From Micropterix aruncella (Eukaryota > Arthropoda > Insecta > Lepidoptera > Micropterigidae): 64,000 bases of DNA. The notes beneath the pieces were generated by a model. It did not search any database. It saw only the letters and a program-made list of their open reading frames with translations, and had not been told where the DNA came from. This document shows positions 34,118-50,990 of this stretch, one piece after another. The stretch lies in contig OX155955.1 of NCBI GenBank assembly GCA_944548615.1, positions 17,602,651 to 17,666,650 of the forward strand. Reading direction: 5' to 3'. The translations under genes were made by a program, and so were the position numbers. Positions within the stretch are counted from its first letter, which is position 1; each line of letters opens with the position of its first letter.

Positions 34118-34746
34118 ATGGTAGCTAATGGGCCCTGTTGTAGTTTGCCACTAAGACCCAGTTGTATAGGGTTGGTCAAACGCACGGGTCAACACCCATG
34201 AGGCGGCCTCCACGCCGAAGGGAGAGTCAACCTTCGGGCACTCCTGGATGGTTTGCGCAACGTTCGGCGTCAGCAAATCGATTGTGCATTCCGACTAACA
34301 GCCGGGGGAGTCTGAGGTTGTTAGCCTTATGGAAACTGGTCTTGAAACGACCATTCGGACACCCGATCCCGGGTGAATAAGGCGAGCAAAGGATTCCGTG
34401 GTCCGCGATAGATTCGATAATCACCGTATCACCGCTTCATAAGGGAGAAGACCGCGCAAGCGACCTCGATACTGTAACCAGTCAGGAGGCAGGAGGTATC
34501 ATGAAGGTTTTTTCCAGACGAAGATATCCTTCCAAACTGGTAGACAGGGGGCGAGGCTGGCCGCTGTGTAACTTTTCCGGTGCCTCGCCGTTAGACGTTG
34601 GCCTCTGTCGGGCAGGTGGCGTAACTAAACAGTGGATTGTTTTTCGTCCCAAGTTTTCTGCGCTCACCTCACGGGAGACAGAACGATCAATATCGTTAAA
34701 ACCTCCTGGGGTGACGGGTTTTCCCGTTGTAGTTGACAGCTCTAGT
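34118..34746 (+). repeat. GCR family copy (subfamily 1)
   Basis: TAGCTAATGGGCCCTG through GGTCAACACCCATGAGGCGG, CAGCCGGGGGAGTCTGAGG and GACCGCGCAAGCGACCTCG to GTAGTTGACAGCTCTAGTT. Third GCR copy in the same orientation within 1.7 kb. Confidence 0.82.
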
Positions 34747-39181
<4,435 letters not shown>

Positions 39182-42100
39182 TCAATATATCGACCCTTTG
39201 CGGAACACTTGTCGTAAAAGCCATTTTGGCCAAAATCACTTTTTGATGCAGTCTTACTCAGTTTTGCGAGCTCTATCGATCTGTATATTTAGAGTTGTCA
39301 TATTCCCATAAAAATGTCTTTTACTGCACAGAAAATTTTGTAGCCTAAACACGTATTTCTTAAAAATAATGCTGTAAAAACATTCCAATTAAAAGTAGTT
39401 GCTGTAAACACCGAATATTTACTGCGTGGCTGATACAACGTATGTTCTATAAAATATTTCTAATTTTTTTTCATAACAATTGTCGTAAAGGATGACAAAA
39501 TTTGGAAATGGCTTTTACAACCTTAGGATCAGACACAATCTTTTCATTTATTCTGCAGACATTGGTTGTAAAAACCAAAACACACGTATGATTGTTTTAC
39601 AACGTAGCTTAGCTATGATTGTTTTACTAGTAGCTATGGTGAAGGTACCTATAGTATATTGTTTACGTAGTAAACACCTGCGCTGGAGCGCGGCTCGCGG
39701 CATATCGTCCGCTTGCTTGGAGGTGCAGCAGTTTAATTGCCGGGATCGATATCCTTTGCAAAACATTGAGATAAACAAGAAAAAGAAACGACAAAATTTG
39801 AAAAAGTTGAACAAGAAACAGAGAGATGAGGGGAAACAATATTCAACAAGAAAGGGGGAAATTATCGAAGAAAAATCTACGCAGTAGATTAGAGATAGTA
39901 GATAGTAGATAGTAGTTCTAAAAATCCGTGTATTCCAGAGAAGTGTAATCGAGGTTGTTACGAAATAAGCTACGAGAGACGAACCTCCATTTTTTCATTT
40001 TTCTGGAAACTTGATGTTCAACGGCGACGTGATTGGCTAGTTCGCTCTGTACATGCAGGACCTATTAGGCGTAAAACAACGGATTCTATCAAACGAAATC
40101 TTACCTACGATTATTTTATAAATGATATTGAAGATCATAGGAAGGTATGCCAAAAATGTTTATTGAAAACTTTAGACATAACGCAGAGATTTTTGCTGTA
40201 CACTTTATCTAATTAAAAGGAAGGTATGTCACAAGAAGAAAAGAGAACGCGAAATGCTCCTAACAAATATTTAGAATCAGATAAAATCTATGTACGTACG
40301 TTTATTGAGAAACTTCCTGCATGCCCGTCACATTACAACAGAAAGAAATCCAAACGTATGTATCTGCAGCATGAATTGAAAAATCTGTCCAAATTATTCA
40401 GGACTGAGGACTGTAAACTAAACAACCAAAAGGCTGTGAGTGAAACCATCTTCAGAAAGATTTTTAATGGAGATTATGACCTTGGCTTCCACATCCCAGA
40501 GAGGATAAATGTACATTATGTACTAAAGCAGAGACTTTTGGAAATTAAATGACTGAAACTGATAAAGAAAAATGGAAGAAACACCTAGAAGAGAAAGAAG
40601 CCATGTATAGCCGATTCAAAGCTCATCAAACTTTGAATGATGTTGATACTCTGACTTGTAGTTTTGACTTACAGAAGGTTCTCAATACACCCTTTGGGGA
40701 AAGCATGCTTTTATATTATTCCCGGAAATACGCAGTATATAATTTCACCGTTTATTAGAGTATCACACAAAATGTTTCCTGTTTTGCCTGGGGTGAGTGT
40801 GATGGCAAACGAGGCGGCATTGCGATTTCATCTTGTTTGTATTTGTATTTGAAAGAACTTGATAAAAAAGGGTGTAAAAACGCTCTCTTATACTGTGATT
40901 CGTGCACGGGACAAAATAAAAATAAAGTCGTTTTATCCGTCCTTAATTACTTTTTACATACCTCGAACAATCTTCAAGTGCTTCGGATCAATTACTTGCT
41001 CCCTGGACATACGTAGATGCCTGCCGATTATGTACATGTGACAATTGAAGCCGAAGTAAAAAAACTTATAGTGTGGAGTCCGTCACAATGGCCTTCATAT
41101 TTTGAAAGTGCAAGAAAAAGGCGTAGACCTTATTCAGTTACTTGTATGGAGCACACAGACTTCATTGATTGGGAGGAGCTCGCGACGAAAACCTTTACCA
41201 AAGAGACAGTAAAAAACTTAAAATTCAAAGATATTCGAGTAGCTACGGTAAAAAAAAAGAATTTGAATCAAATGGAAATTAAATATTCTATGAAGGAAGA
41301 AGCATTGAGCGAAAAAGTTTTGCTTTTCCAAAACGTGCAGAAGAAAGTAAAGGGTAAAGGTAAAGGCAAAGGCAGAGGAAAAAAGATAGAAGGGATTGAC
41401 GAAAGCCATGAAATAGAGTACCAGAAAGTGCTAAACAGCTTCAACTTAGCTCCAAAGTATTCCAAAAAACTGTCCATATCTGCATCTAAGTATTCGGATT
41501 TAAAGAAATTGTGTTCGGATGGAACAATTCCTAAATAGTTCCACAGAGAGTTTCAGGAAATGCCCTATGATGGCAAAATCAGTGATGCACTAGTTAAAAC
41601 AGATGAAGAAGATGAGGTTGCATCGGAGGTTGTGGAGGAGATTGTGGATAGATATCTTAAATAAAGCATTACTTTCTCTTAAATAAAGCATTATTATTAT
41701 TATTAATCTATAATCTCCTCCTCAATCTCCGATGTCACTTCAGAGCTCCAATCAAAGTCATACTTGATTTTAAGTTGCCCCAGTTGACGTTGCTAAACAT
41801 ACTTCAATTATAACACCACTGGTTACTATTTGTGTTGTTAATTGTATTTTATTATTCTAAAATAATAGTTTTTCTAAGAGATAAATAGTGCATTACATCA
41901 TTTGCTCCTAGATTATACGTTCTAACTGGAAGAAACCTAATTATATTGTATTCATTTACAACAATAAAGTCTCGTTTTTCTATGGAACCCTGTCTTTTAC
42001 TACACAAATAGCAGGCTATTTTTATTACATACATGTATTTTACAACAAACGTCTCAGTATTTCATGAAACTATTTTTGTCGTAATAACCAATTAACATGA

Positions 42101-42336
42101 AATTTTATGTAGTAAAAGCCACACTAACTCCTAAACTATAACACGTACTCTTTTCTGGTTTACATCAAATAAAAGTACTCAAAATTTTATGAAAATATTT
42201 CACAGATATATCAATATAACTATAAAAACCATAAAAATACAATAAAAAACACGTGTACTTTTTTGTTTTTTGCCCCTCCTGTAAAGTAGCGTTTTGGCTT
42301 TTACGACAAGTGTTCCGCAAAGGGTCGATATATTGA
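39182..42336 (+). mobile_element. 3.15-kb DNA transposon with perfect 42-bp inverted ends
   Basis: The left end TCAATATATCGACCCTTTGC at 39182 and its exact inverse ending at 42336 match for 42 bp, through GGAACACTTGTCGTAAAAGC. Inside lies one decayed transposase-like gene on the plus strand. TTGTCGTAA motifs recur subterminally (39210, 39479, 42077). The ends begin with a palindromic stretch, so the target duplication is ambiguous (TATA or TCGA both fit). Superfamily not settled. Confidence 0.85.
39492..41664 (+). pseudogene. decayed transposase-like gene of the 39.2-kb transposon
   Basis: Pieces in order: a basic N-terminus (KKKKRQNLKKLNKKQ); CNRGCYEI and CQKCLLKTLDI (possible zinc residues); CPSHYNRKKSKRMYLQHEL; FRKIFNGDYDLGFHIP; EDKCTLC; EKWKKHLEEKEAMYSRFKAH; LYCDSCTGQNKNKVV; then PGHT*MPADYVHVTIE and a Lys/Gly-rich C-terminus. 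The SHYxRxxxxxxYL, D-x-CxGQNKN and GHTxMxxDxxHxxIE blocks resemble arthropod transposase-like proteins usually annotated as uncharacterized (a DUF7869-like family, from memory). The two Asp and the Glu are candidate catalytic residues. Breaks: a frame change near 40500, stops at about 40214, 40546, 40756, 41014 and 41536, and a disrupted N-terminus. From 40549 on, all three internal stops are UAG. Confidence 0.75.
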
Positions 42337-42479
42337 CTAAGGAGAGGATTACGTACAGTAGTACATACGTAGAAGACAAGCATTTTATTATTAACTACAA
42401 ATAAATTTAAACAATTACGTTACCTTTGCCTATTTTTTTTATTTAATATTTTTATACCCGTACGATAATGGTCCACTTT
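42337..42479. other. short spacer
   Basis: AT-rich; nothing recognised. Confidence 0.4.
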
Positions 42480-42612
42480 AATGTCTAACAACAATCACCT
42501 TACAGGCGGCCGGCATTTTATAATATGACGTGCCATTACTCAGGCTTTCAGCCATCCAAGTACTGACCATGCCCGACGCCGCTTAACTTCGATGATCTGA
42601 CAGAGATTAAGA
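42440..42612 (-). mobile_element. 5S rRNA-derived SINE, copy 1
   Basis: The reverse complement reads GAAGTTAAGCGGCGTCGGGC then ATGGTCAGTACTTGGATGG, the internal promoter (A box to C box) of 5S rRNA. After the 5S part comes GCCGGCCGCCTGTAAGGTGA-TTGTTGTTAGACATTA, also present behind the 5S-like sequence at 63.8 kb. The shared body makes this a SINE family and not an isolated 5S pseudogene. Confidence 0.75.
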
Positions 42613-42952
42613 AGATATTTTAAATCAGTATTTAGAAACGGCGTTAATGTCGTGTTATGCTCGATATCAATATGTATTAAAGAAAGTATCCTATTGAGGT
42701 AGACAATTTATAAACGAAGTGCAAGGGCACGTTCCCTCTCCACATGAACCATCCATATCTCTCCCTCAGCAGATGCTAACATTGTTGGCGATCACTTTAA
42801 TGTAGTCACAAGAAAATGATCGGGCTACAACTCATAAAGTGTGTAATATTAATACTATCTAATTCGGCAAACTCTATATTTCTGGTATAAAAGCGAGGTG
42901 CTAGAATTTGAATCATTAATTTATATCTGTGTTTCATTTTCCAGGGAAACCA
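42613..42952. other. unassigned stretch
   Basis: Nothing recognised. Confidence 0.35.
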
Positions 42953-42954
42953 AC

Positions 42955-43315
42955 TGATGAAAGAATGGAGGGGGGGGGAGGGGTAAAGTATTGCGAACGC
43001 ACTAAAAAAATCGAGATAAAGACGGAAATATTTATTTTGGACCCCCTTGAGATGATTAAGACCATTTTTAGATTGAAGTATATCTGTGTTTCTTTCTGTA
43101 TATGTACCAGTATGAATTCCTTTACGATAGCGCCCAAACGCTTAATCCGATTGAGCTGAAATTCGGCATGCATGCTCAATTTGGTAATGGCGAAAGTTGA
43201 AAAGTTGTAGTTGAAATCGCTCCACCAGAGTGCGCACTAGTCATATTCCAATCTCGAAATATTGGACTTAGAGACTCGAAAATTTGCACAGATTTCACCA
43301 CTAACGAGCGGATAT
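42955..43315 (-). repeat. dispersed repeat family C, copy 3
   Basis: The reverse complement carries ATTTCAGCTCAATCGGATTA, AGCGTTTGGGCGCTATCG and CTTAATCATCTCAAGGGGGT in the same order as the 17.5-kb copy; a short poly(G) run follows at 42968. Confidence 0.78.
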
Positions 43316-45045
43316 ATTTTTTTTCGTCAAAATAATAAAATCTTGAAATTGCTAATAAATTATCCCTAATAACCTGGATGTTGGTTTCACAAGGTAGGTA
43401 CGCTTAACGTGCGGCCCGACGCGACGCGAGAAAATCGTTAAATCGGAGATTTAATGCGAACGGATCACATTCCAGGGGCCTTTTGCACCGACCGCGGCGG
43501 CGGCTAGACTGTACCGTAAATATTTAGTTAAGGTGTTCAATTTATCGGCGACTCATGCGCTATAATACATTCTAGGCAGGGCGATATTTTCGCATTGTTC
43601 ATGCGCCTTTGCTCGGGAAAGGTTATTTGACTCCCAGAAAAGTTTTCGCAAAAGTAAGCAGTCATACAAGATCACTAACTGCAGATAAGGAACGTTTGTT
43701 ACTTCGACGAAATGGGTATTTTTAATATGCTAATATTAGCTTGATCTGTAAAACTTTCATGGAATCTTAAAACTCGATTTTCTTCTAACATCGCGTTTTT
43801 CATCAACTTCTGATTGTCGTATCGATTTAAAACTTGACACACTTATGCAATTCTGTTGACAATATAAACATACGACGGCCTTCCCCTACTCACGCGCGAT
43901 TCATTTACTTTTCACAACCCTAGGTGTAACACAAATAATGGTGACAATTCGTTATTGCCACATGCCATACATGCATATTATGTAGACGGGATTATTAGGC
44001 GGATGTCCAGTTAGGTACTCGTTATCATCCAATTCGCAAAATGTGAAAAGTATGTTGACTTAAAATTCGCCTACTTCTGCTGATAGTTTAATTACATACG
44101 AAACTAAACCAGAAAAAAACATAATTTAATCGGCAAAAAAAGAAAAGATGGCGGGAATTATCGAAAATTTAGATTTATATGCAAAACTTTACTATTGTCT
44201 ATAACTAGGGGTTCGCAGTCGTCTGGGAAATTTAATAGGGGTATCAGTTTAAAAAACCCTCAATTAGATCGATGATCGATTCTACTGAATCATTTATTCT
44301 GTTAATATAATTTACCTAACATTTCCTGAATTATACTTTAAAATATTAATGATACGTTGATTAATAGCATGTTACACCATAACTGAAACGGTGATTGGTA
44401 TAAGAATATAAGCAAAAAATGTTATCATACAAGAGACAATTTAAACTATACAGAATTTTGGATAGGACATATCACAATTTATTATATAGCATTATTTCAA
44501 TAAGGATCCAGCGAGTTTCTATCAATTGAGGTATTGTCATTGTTAAAATAAATCTGAAGATATACCAAATTACGACCGTTGTGGCTTCACAGATCAAACC
44601 AGGACCGCGAGTTGAATGTTAAAACAACATAATAAATGAATAAACATAAAATCTTTTAATACTTTTTAGATTTTACATATTTTTCGTGTTTTAAACGCCT
44701 ATTTTGGATCCAAATATCGACATACTAGAGATGCACAATAATTATGCTGAGGGGTTGATGCTCAATTGAAATATTTACCTATAGACTTGAGCATTGAAGA
44801 TTTACCTTATATTATTTTTTAAATCACCGATTCAATTATTGACGATTTTTAAAAATAATATTAAAATTTTTGTAAGTTAAATTTGACTATTATTTGTGTT
44901 TTAACTTTTTTTATATTTTTAAATTAGTTACAATGTGTTATTGATAATTTTTAAAATTGAGAATTAACATTTTTTGTAGTTTATGAAGGTAATTTTAATT
45001 ACAATGTTTAATAGATTCTTCAAAACGACAATGTTTTAAAAAAAT
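43316..45045. other. unassigned stretch with GC-rich island
   Basis: 43400-43620 is GC-rich (CGGCCCGACGCGACGCGAG, GACCGCGGCGGCGGCTAG). The rest is AT-rich without recognised features. Confidence 0.4.
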
Positions 45046-45047
45046 GT

Positions 45048-45175
45048 CTACTTTAGAACAGGCGGCAGCCTAGTTAGGTTTGACTATTGCCAATTATAAC
45101 TATTGTAAATTTGTAAATGAATAAATTAACATTACTTTTGAATTTGAAAATTTAACATATTTGAATTAAGTCTAT
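45048..45175 (+). repeat. diverged LINE-type 3' tail
   Basis: TTAGAACAGGCGGCAGCC-TAGTTAGGTTTGAC, then AACTATTGTAAATTTG and AATGAATAAATT. The 30.23-kb segment (CCTAAAACAGGTAGCAGCTT, then GAATAAATG) is a weaker match. Confidence 0.55.
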
Positions 45176-45929
45176 GTAAACATTCTCAGACATAACGTTT
45201 TTATGATTTTAAAATTAAGTTGAGTCATCGCCAATTAATCCCTCATTAGTATCTAAAAGAGAGATGAAATCGCTTATGCAATTAGTGAAACTTAAATTTC
45301 TGGTCTTAATGGAAGCTTTTAACGTTTGCAAGTCATGACGGAAGATTAAATGAATATTACTCAATTAATATTTTGAACTGTCGGCTAAAATAAAACAAAC
45401 TCCTAAGATCAGTCATTGTGATGCTCATTTCTTAGTATATTAGTAATGCGTTGAACTGTGCAATATTAGGGTGAGTGAATTTAACCCTAAAGAGAACAGT
45501 CATCCAAATACATGACCCTTCTAATCTGACGCGAGGTGTTTGGGTAACATTGTCCCTTTACGGTTCGGATCGGACTGAGAAAGCTAGTTGATAAACTAAT
45601 CCGATTGGTACATCTTAATCTGAGGATAGGTGACATTTAGGGTATCAATGTTAACCCAAATGGAAATTAACGTAGGTATAATTCTATATCGGTACATATA
45701 GTATTGTATCATAGGATTTAAATTGAATCAAATGGATTTAGAAAACATTCGGTATAATATGTTTTTTCCTATTATATTATTGTAGTGTATCTAAGTACGA
45801 TTTGATTCAAAATTGGCTTGAAAGGGCAAAATTTTCGATGCAACGAAAAACTCATGACACGATAAGTAATAAAATCGCCTAAGCACGTAATATGATCGCC
45901 TAAAAAATGTGATTATTGGTTTTATTTTA
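45176..45929. other. unassigned stretch
   Basis: Nothing recognised. Confidence 0.35.
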
Positions 45930-46520
45930 AAAATAAAGTATTGCATCGAATATTTATGAGAAATTAAAATATATTTGTGCATAAATAATGTATAGGTAGG
46001 GATTTTTTTTTGAATGAAATAAATTTGTTTTCAGTGAGTTACTCGCCATTTCCAAAGTGTCCACAAAAACGTTCCCCCACTGCTTCAGAGATTGCAGGCC
46101 TTCACAGCACCTAAAATCAAAAGAAAGCTCATTAGCTAGAAGGTACTGTCTATACAATGACCCAGGATTGTGAAACAAAAATTATTTTTACAAGAAAAAG
46201 TTTTAAATTTCGTTAAAAATCATCAGATTTTTGTGCGATATTTAATTTCTTTTTTCAAAACTGCAATTTTGGTTAATTTTAATGTTATTCCACAATCCTC
46301 GGTCATTGTAAAGGAAACACCTTCTAGTTTAATGAGCTTTTTTTATTTATTTCAGGCGCTGTGAAGGCCTTACTACAGTTTTTTTAACTTTAGAGAAAGC
46401 AAATAACTTTCTGAAAAAAAAACATTAAAAAATACTATGAAACATTATTTATGCAAAACTATATCGCCAAAAATTTTAAATATTCGATGCAATACTTTTC
46501 ATTTAAAAAAGTCACCTTTT
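45930..46520. mobile_element. foldback structure with long imperfect inverted arms
   Basis: The inner arms 46097-46181 and 46285-46370 are inverted copies (AGGCCTTCACAGC, AAAGCTCATTA, CTAGAAGGT, ACAATGACC, AGGATTGTG). Outer arms also pair (AAGTATTGCATCGAATATTT near 45940 with its inverse near 46490; GCATAAATAATGT with its inverse near 46450). The whole folds as a stem of about 230 bp per arm around a 100-nt loop. No frame or target duplication established. Confidence 0.7.
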
Positions 46521-47425
46521 TTGGACAATCACACTAGTTGTGCCCTTTACCCGACTAAAGCCAGATAGCTTTTTTAAGAAATCCAAAAGTTTAACTGAAT
46601 CGGGAAATCTAATAAACCTCATAGAGATTTAATTTTCAAAAAAATATTTTTTTTTGTAGATTTGCTTAAAATATAGCTAAAAGCACTATTTCACAAAAAA
46701 ATATATCTTTAATGTAGTTCCCCAATTTTTATTTATTCCTTAAAAGGTTTCCAGAAGTTTTTAGGTTTTACAATTAAACAACTTTTATAAGAAAATTTCA
46801 ATAAAAAAGATTTTTTATTTTGTATTTAATGAGTCCAGTTTTCACTACGAGGAAGCGGTCAATATGTTTAAGTAGATTATGAAAAGTTCAGCGTATTTAT
46901 TCTGTAGATAGTGTTGGTTTTTCAATTTATTATTGCAAAATCTCGATCGCTGGGTAAAAATTAGTAACCTCTTATGGAATAAAATTGTATTTTTTTTCGC
47001 GTAATCGAATCATGTATTCTACGATAGAAACAACACAAGTTCTGGATATAAGGGTGTCACTGAAGTAAAAGAAATATATATTTTATTGTTGATGAAAAAT
47101 TCGAGACTTTCGTGGTTTCTCTGCAATTAAATATGCATCTTGGTTCGCAGATGAAGAAACAACAAAAGTGAATTTCGTAAATCAGTGTTTTACCTTTGGG
47201 ATTTCTGATATACATAATTCTTATCTGTCACCGCCTCCTTCTCCTCGTATCATCATTGCACCTAGATGATGCGTCGGCTGCTGCCGTATAGAATTCTCTT
47301 CCTCGTCCCGTTATTGTCATCACTAGTCTTCATCTCCTCATCAGACAATCCCTCGGGAGACTGATTAAGAAATGATAAGGTTATATCTTAGCTATACACT
47401 GATTTTTTTTGGATTAGTTGTTTAA
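46521..47425. other. unassigned AT-rich stretch
   Basis: Nothing recognised. Confidence 0.35.
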
Positions 47426-47427
47426 TT

Positions 47428-48005
47428 ATACAGAATAACGATGTTTTAATCATAATTTTGTTGAATTACAAGGATTTTTTTTTGAAGCTTTATTACTCGA
47501 ATATATGTATCAATATTTTTGTGTTTCCGACTATAACCTTACATATACTAGTACAAGATGTCATGTTAGAAGCGAGATCCCAAGGTCGCGACGTAATGAA
47601 ATAATATAATGTTTTAACATTACGGCACGATAACTACCTCACGACAACACAGTTACGCGTCATGTTAATTCATACGTATGGACCACAGTCTGAGTTATAT
47701 ATGTAATCCTTGTTGCAACATGTTTGTTTACGTGTATTACAACGTTAAAATTTTCTCAGTGTAAACTGTGAAAAATATTGGATGTCTTCTTACATTACCG
47801 TTTTGTTATTACGGTTTTATACAGAATAATGATATTCCAATTAAATGCCGAATTATAAGGAATTTTGTTGAAACTCCTATGTATATTCGGCTATATGTTT
47901 GACCATGCTCCGTACGGGTAATACGAAAATAACGGAATAATGTAGCTTCAACATGATTCATGTAGCTGACTATAACCTTATATAACGGTGTATCGGTGAA
48001 CATGG
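47428..48005 (+). repeat. diverged direct duplication
   Basis: 47428-47570 and 47817-48005 share ATACAGAATAAYGAT, GAATTAYAAGGAWTTTTKTTG, TATTCG and GACTATAACCTTAYATA in the same order. This could be two copies of a small repeat or a local duplication. Confidence 0.55.
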
Positions 48006-48770
48006 TTTTCTATAGCTGCGGATTGCCTCTTCCGGACCTATCTCAGTTAGGTTCATTCGTTCATGTAGGTACGTTTTGGTGTGATAGGTATTGTGGTTCG
48101 CCACAAGTGTAAGATTTTACCTAATGAGGTTATTACGGCGTCAGACGCAATCTCTGGGTGTAACGGGCCTAACTAAACTTTTTTTGTCATTCTTCTGCGC
48201 GAAACGTGTCTCGCGCTTTCGCCTATCTCCCCAACGTGTCTCGTCCGTCCGTATCACATTCGCCCGTGTTCATCCGACAGAATCACCAGGAGAGGAGCCT
48301 TATCGCCTATCCGGATAAACAAATAAAACGGGCGAGAGTTGTCCCGCGGGAGGGCTCTGCGATAGCCGGCTAGAGGCGACCCTGCCTGGACCCGGCCTGG
48401 ATGCGTCTTAATTTCACCTCGGAGCTTACCTTCGCCACTGCGGGCACATAACATTCCACCTTCCTTAATCTGGCCAGATTACACATTAAGTGTGATAGCG
48501 CTTATCTCGGGCGGAGTTACTGCAGGCGAGGGATTCGGCGAGACGCGGACGACGCTCCGCAACCGCGTTTTATGAACTTCATTTGGATTGTATCTATCTA
48601 TACGCATACTATCTGCCACGTGTGTGTCTGTACAGCACGTGATTTTCGGTCACTAGAAAATTTCTAAGCTTTCAGATTATATTTTTACATGAAACGGTTG
48701 TCAGACTTCTTACCATACATATGATAGATTTCATTGTTTTCAAATTTATTTTACTGTGATTGTGGTGTAG
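48006..48770. other. unassigned stretch with GC-rich island
   Basis: 48150-48560 is GC-rich. Open frames on both strands overlap each other there and have no motif. Confidence 0.4.
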
Positions 48771-48774
48771 TAAA

Positions 48775-48915
48775 ATGGAGCTTTTTAACAATTATTTAGT
48801 ACGGCACAACCTGTCTTTTAGGGGTAAAATCTTTTTTTGTAACAAGAGTACGTACAGATAATATAATAAAAGTACAAAATCAGTTAGGTTAGGTATTATA
48901 AAGTTTAATTAGGTA
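48775..48915 (-). repeat. dispersed repeat family D, copy 1
   Basis: The reverse complement (CCTAACTGATTTTGTACTTT, AAGACAGGTTGTGCCGTACT, AAATAATTGTTAAAA) matches 54.73-54.90 kb. Confidence 0.72.
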
Positions 48916-49254
48916 GGCATTAAAAATTATCTCATTATTACCATTAAAAATTTAAGAAAAAATAGCAATAACAGCCAATACTATTTAAAAATAAAATTTT
49001 GTACAGCAATTAATTTTGTGCAATATGGTAACAAAGTAAAAAAGTTTAGAAATAGTCAATAATCAAAAGAATTAATAATAAATTGTCATTATATATTAAC
49101 ATACAAAATTATCAATTTTCGACAAAAAAAGCTTATGCTCCTAGAAAATGGAATTAATCGATTTGTTGGTTTGTATGTATCTAATCTTTGTAGTGAAATT
49201 CCCGCAAAGGCGATTTTATTAGAAACTACGACTTTCTTGCAACCAACTGTACTT

Positions 49255-49370
49255 TTAAGTGTGTGTGCGTGTAACATAAGTGTGTCTTGTTATTGCATTC
49301 CAAAGACAGAATTGTCTTGAAATTCTGTTAACTTTACCATAACGGAAAATGGTGACCGTGATTCGAGATG
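49255..49370 (-). mobile_element. tRNA SINE fragment
   Basis: Matches the 24.4-kb SINE body and the start of its head (TTATTGCATTC, ACAGAATT, ATAACGGAAAATGGTGACC). The tRNA part is degenerate (GATTCGAGAT). Confidence 0.7.
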
Positions 49371-49479
49371 AAATCATAAGAAAAAACAATAAACAAACCT
49401 ATCGTCGAATGCCGTCCCTTAACACTGGATGATATTTAGACCGAAAAATGTTGAATGCCTTCTAATTTTACCCTACTGC

Positions 49480-49880
49480 CCAAGAAAAAAAGGAGTGGTT
49501 TGTGTTCAGGATTCATCTATGTATGTTTTCCGTTGCTTTATTCCACCATATTTCTAAACGCTCAGACTGACTTAGAAGTATATCATATTGTTCGAATCGT
49601 TGTGTCATCCCGAGTGTCATAGGGTACCTTAACTTTCCAAATATCAAGTAAATACATGTCTAAATGTCCAAATCTCCGAAAGTCAATATGATTAACATAA
49701 ATATATCGTGTTTGATATCAGATAAAAGGCCTGATTGAGTGCGTTCCGACAATATATATGTATCTATATGGATAAATACATAAATTACAAATGTTTCATA
49801 AAAAACCCGTAATAAAAATAATTACAAATTCAGTAGTTCACTTTTTGTAACAGCAGTCGGGCTTTTTATTACTTTTAATA
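49480..49880 (+). repeat. dispersed repeat family B, copy 3 (longest)
   Basis: Joins the parts seen separately at 27.4 kb (TTCAGGATTCATCTATGTAT, TTATTCCACCATA, GTGTCATAGGGTACC) and 16.1 kb (ATATCGTGTTTGATATCAG, GGCCTGATTGAGTGCGTTCC, CACTTTTTGTAACAGCAGTC). It therefore approximates the family consensus. No coding frame. Confidence 0.78.
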
Positions 49881-50500
49881 TATTTACCTGTTTTAAAAAT
49901 TATATGTTTGAAAGATGCTTGGCCAGCCATGAAACAAAATAAAAATCTTGATATGCCCCTTTTTATTTTTGATTTTTGTTTTTTTTTTAATTTACTCCTA
50001 AAATGTTACCTACCCTCCAGTCATAGTATTACCTTCAGTACGACATCTCACCATCTGTCAAGGCCGGATATACCTCTACATATACTGCGAGATATTTAAG
50101 TCTCTATCTCGTGACGCATGAACGGCCTTACCTGTTCTCCAAATCTGGTCAATGGAAATAGCCCGACAATCTAATGCATCCTCGGTTTGGGCGGGTAATT
50201 CATTTGAAGGCGGCGCGGTCGGAGGGCGGCTTGCGGCTAAGGCGCCCGACGAACGGAGATTGTAATATCAACGCTCCAGATTATATTAATCTTGGCTCAG
50301 TATTAATTTCATCAATAAATCCTTTGAGAGACTTTAGCGTGCGTCCGTGTGCTTGGCCCTTAGCCCTTCCTTTAACTGCCTTCAGGTGGATAAGCCCCCA
50401 GTAGGGTGACCATCGCGTCGTCTCGAACAATTCGAGACAATATATCATTGTTCGATGTGCGGTTTGTTTCCTAATGCTTCCGTGCATCTTGGTCCTGATG
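49881..50500. other. unassigned stretch
   Basis: Part of 50165-50490 is GC-rich and borders the GCR copy; it may be a diverged 5' part of that copy. Confidence 0.4.
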
Positions 50501-50504
50501 GCCT

Positions 50505-50990
50505 GTCCGCGTCTTCTTAGGTCGGCTCAACTCACAGTTCTGCTTCCATCCGGTGACCTTCTCGAAGAGGAACTAACCTAGAACAGCAAGTTACTTGCAG
50601 ACGTAGACAGTAGGGATTGGAGGTTACGATCCGGTTGAATACCTCAGGAGGAACTGGGCGGTTTGTGGGGCTGTACGGCGTCTGCCAATAGTTTGCGCAA
50701 CCCGGCGAATAACCAGGGGGGTCAATGATAGTAAAGAGGTCTTCAAGCCTTGAATCGACTCGAAGATGGAGAATTTTTTCAAATTCTGGTAGTAAGGGCG
50801 CGAGGTCGCTCCGCTGGTTGGTACTTCCCAATGCCTTGCGGTTAGGCGTTGGACCTCACGGGCTGTTGGCATAGCATGTCTATAGATTGTTTTATCCGAA
50901 ATTTTCTTAAGTTCCCTCCATACGAGACAGAATGGCTTGATCTCGTAATAACTCCCTGGTGTGGTGGGTTCGACCGTAGTTTTGAAAACA
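50505..50990 (+). repeat. GCR family copy (diverged)
   Basis: TCCGCGTCTTCTTAGGTCGG, TTCTGGTAGTAAGGGCGCGA, TGCCTTGCGGTTAGGCGTTG and AACTCCCTGGTGTGGTGGGT align with GCR blocks in order. The minus-strand frames here are part of the repeat. Confidence 0.7.

Noticed and set aside
49080..49320. overlapping frames on both strands
   Set aside because: Shadows of each other over a SINE fragment; no motif.
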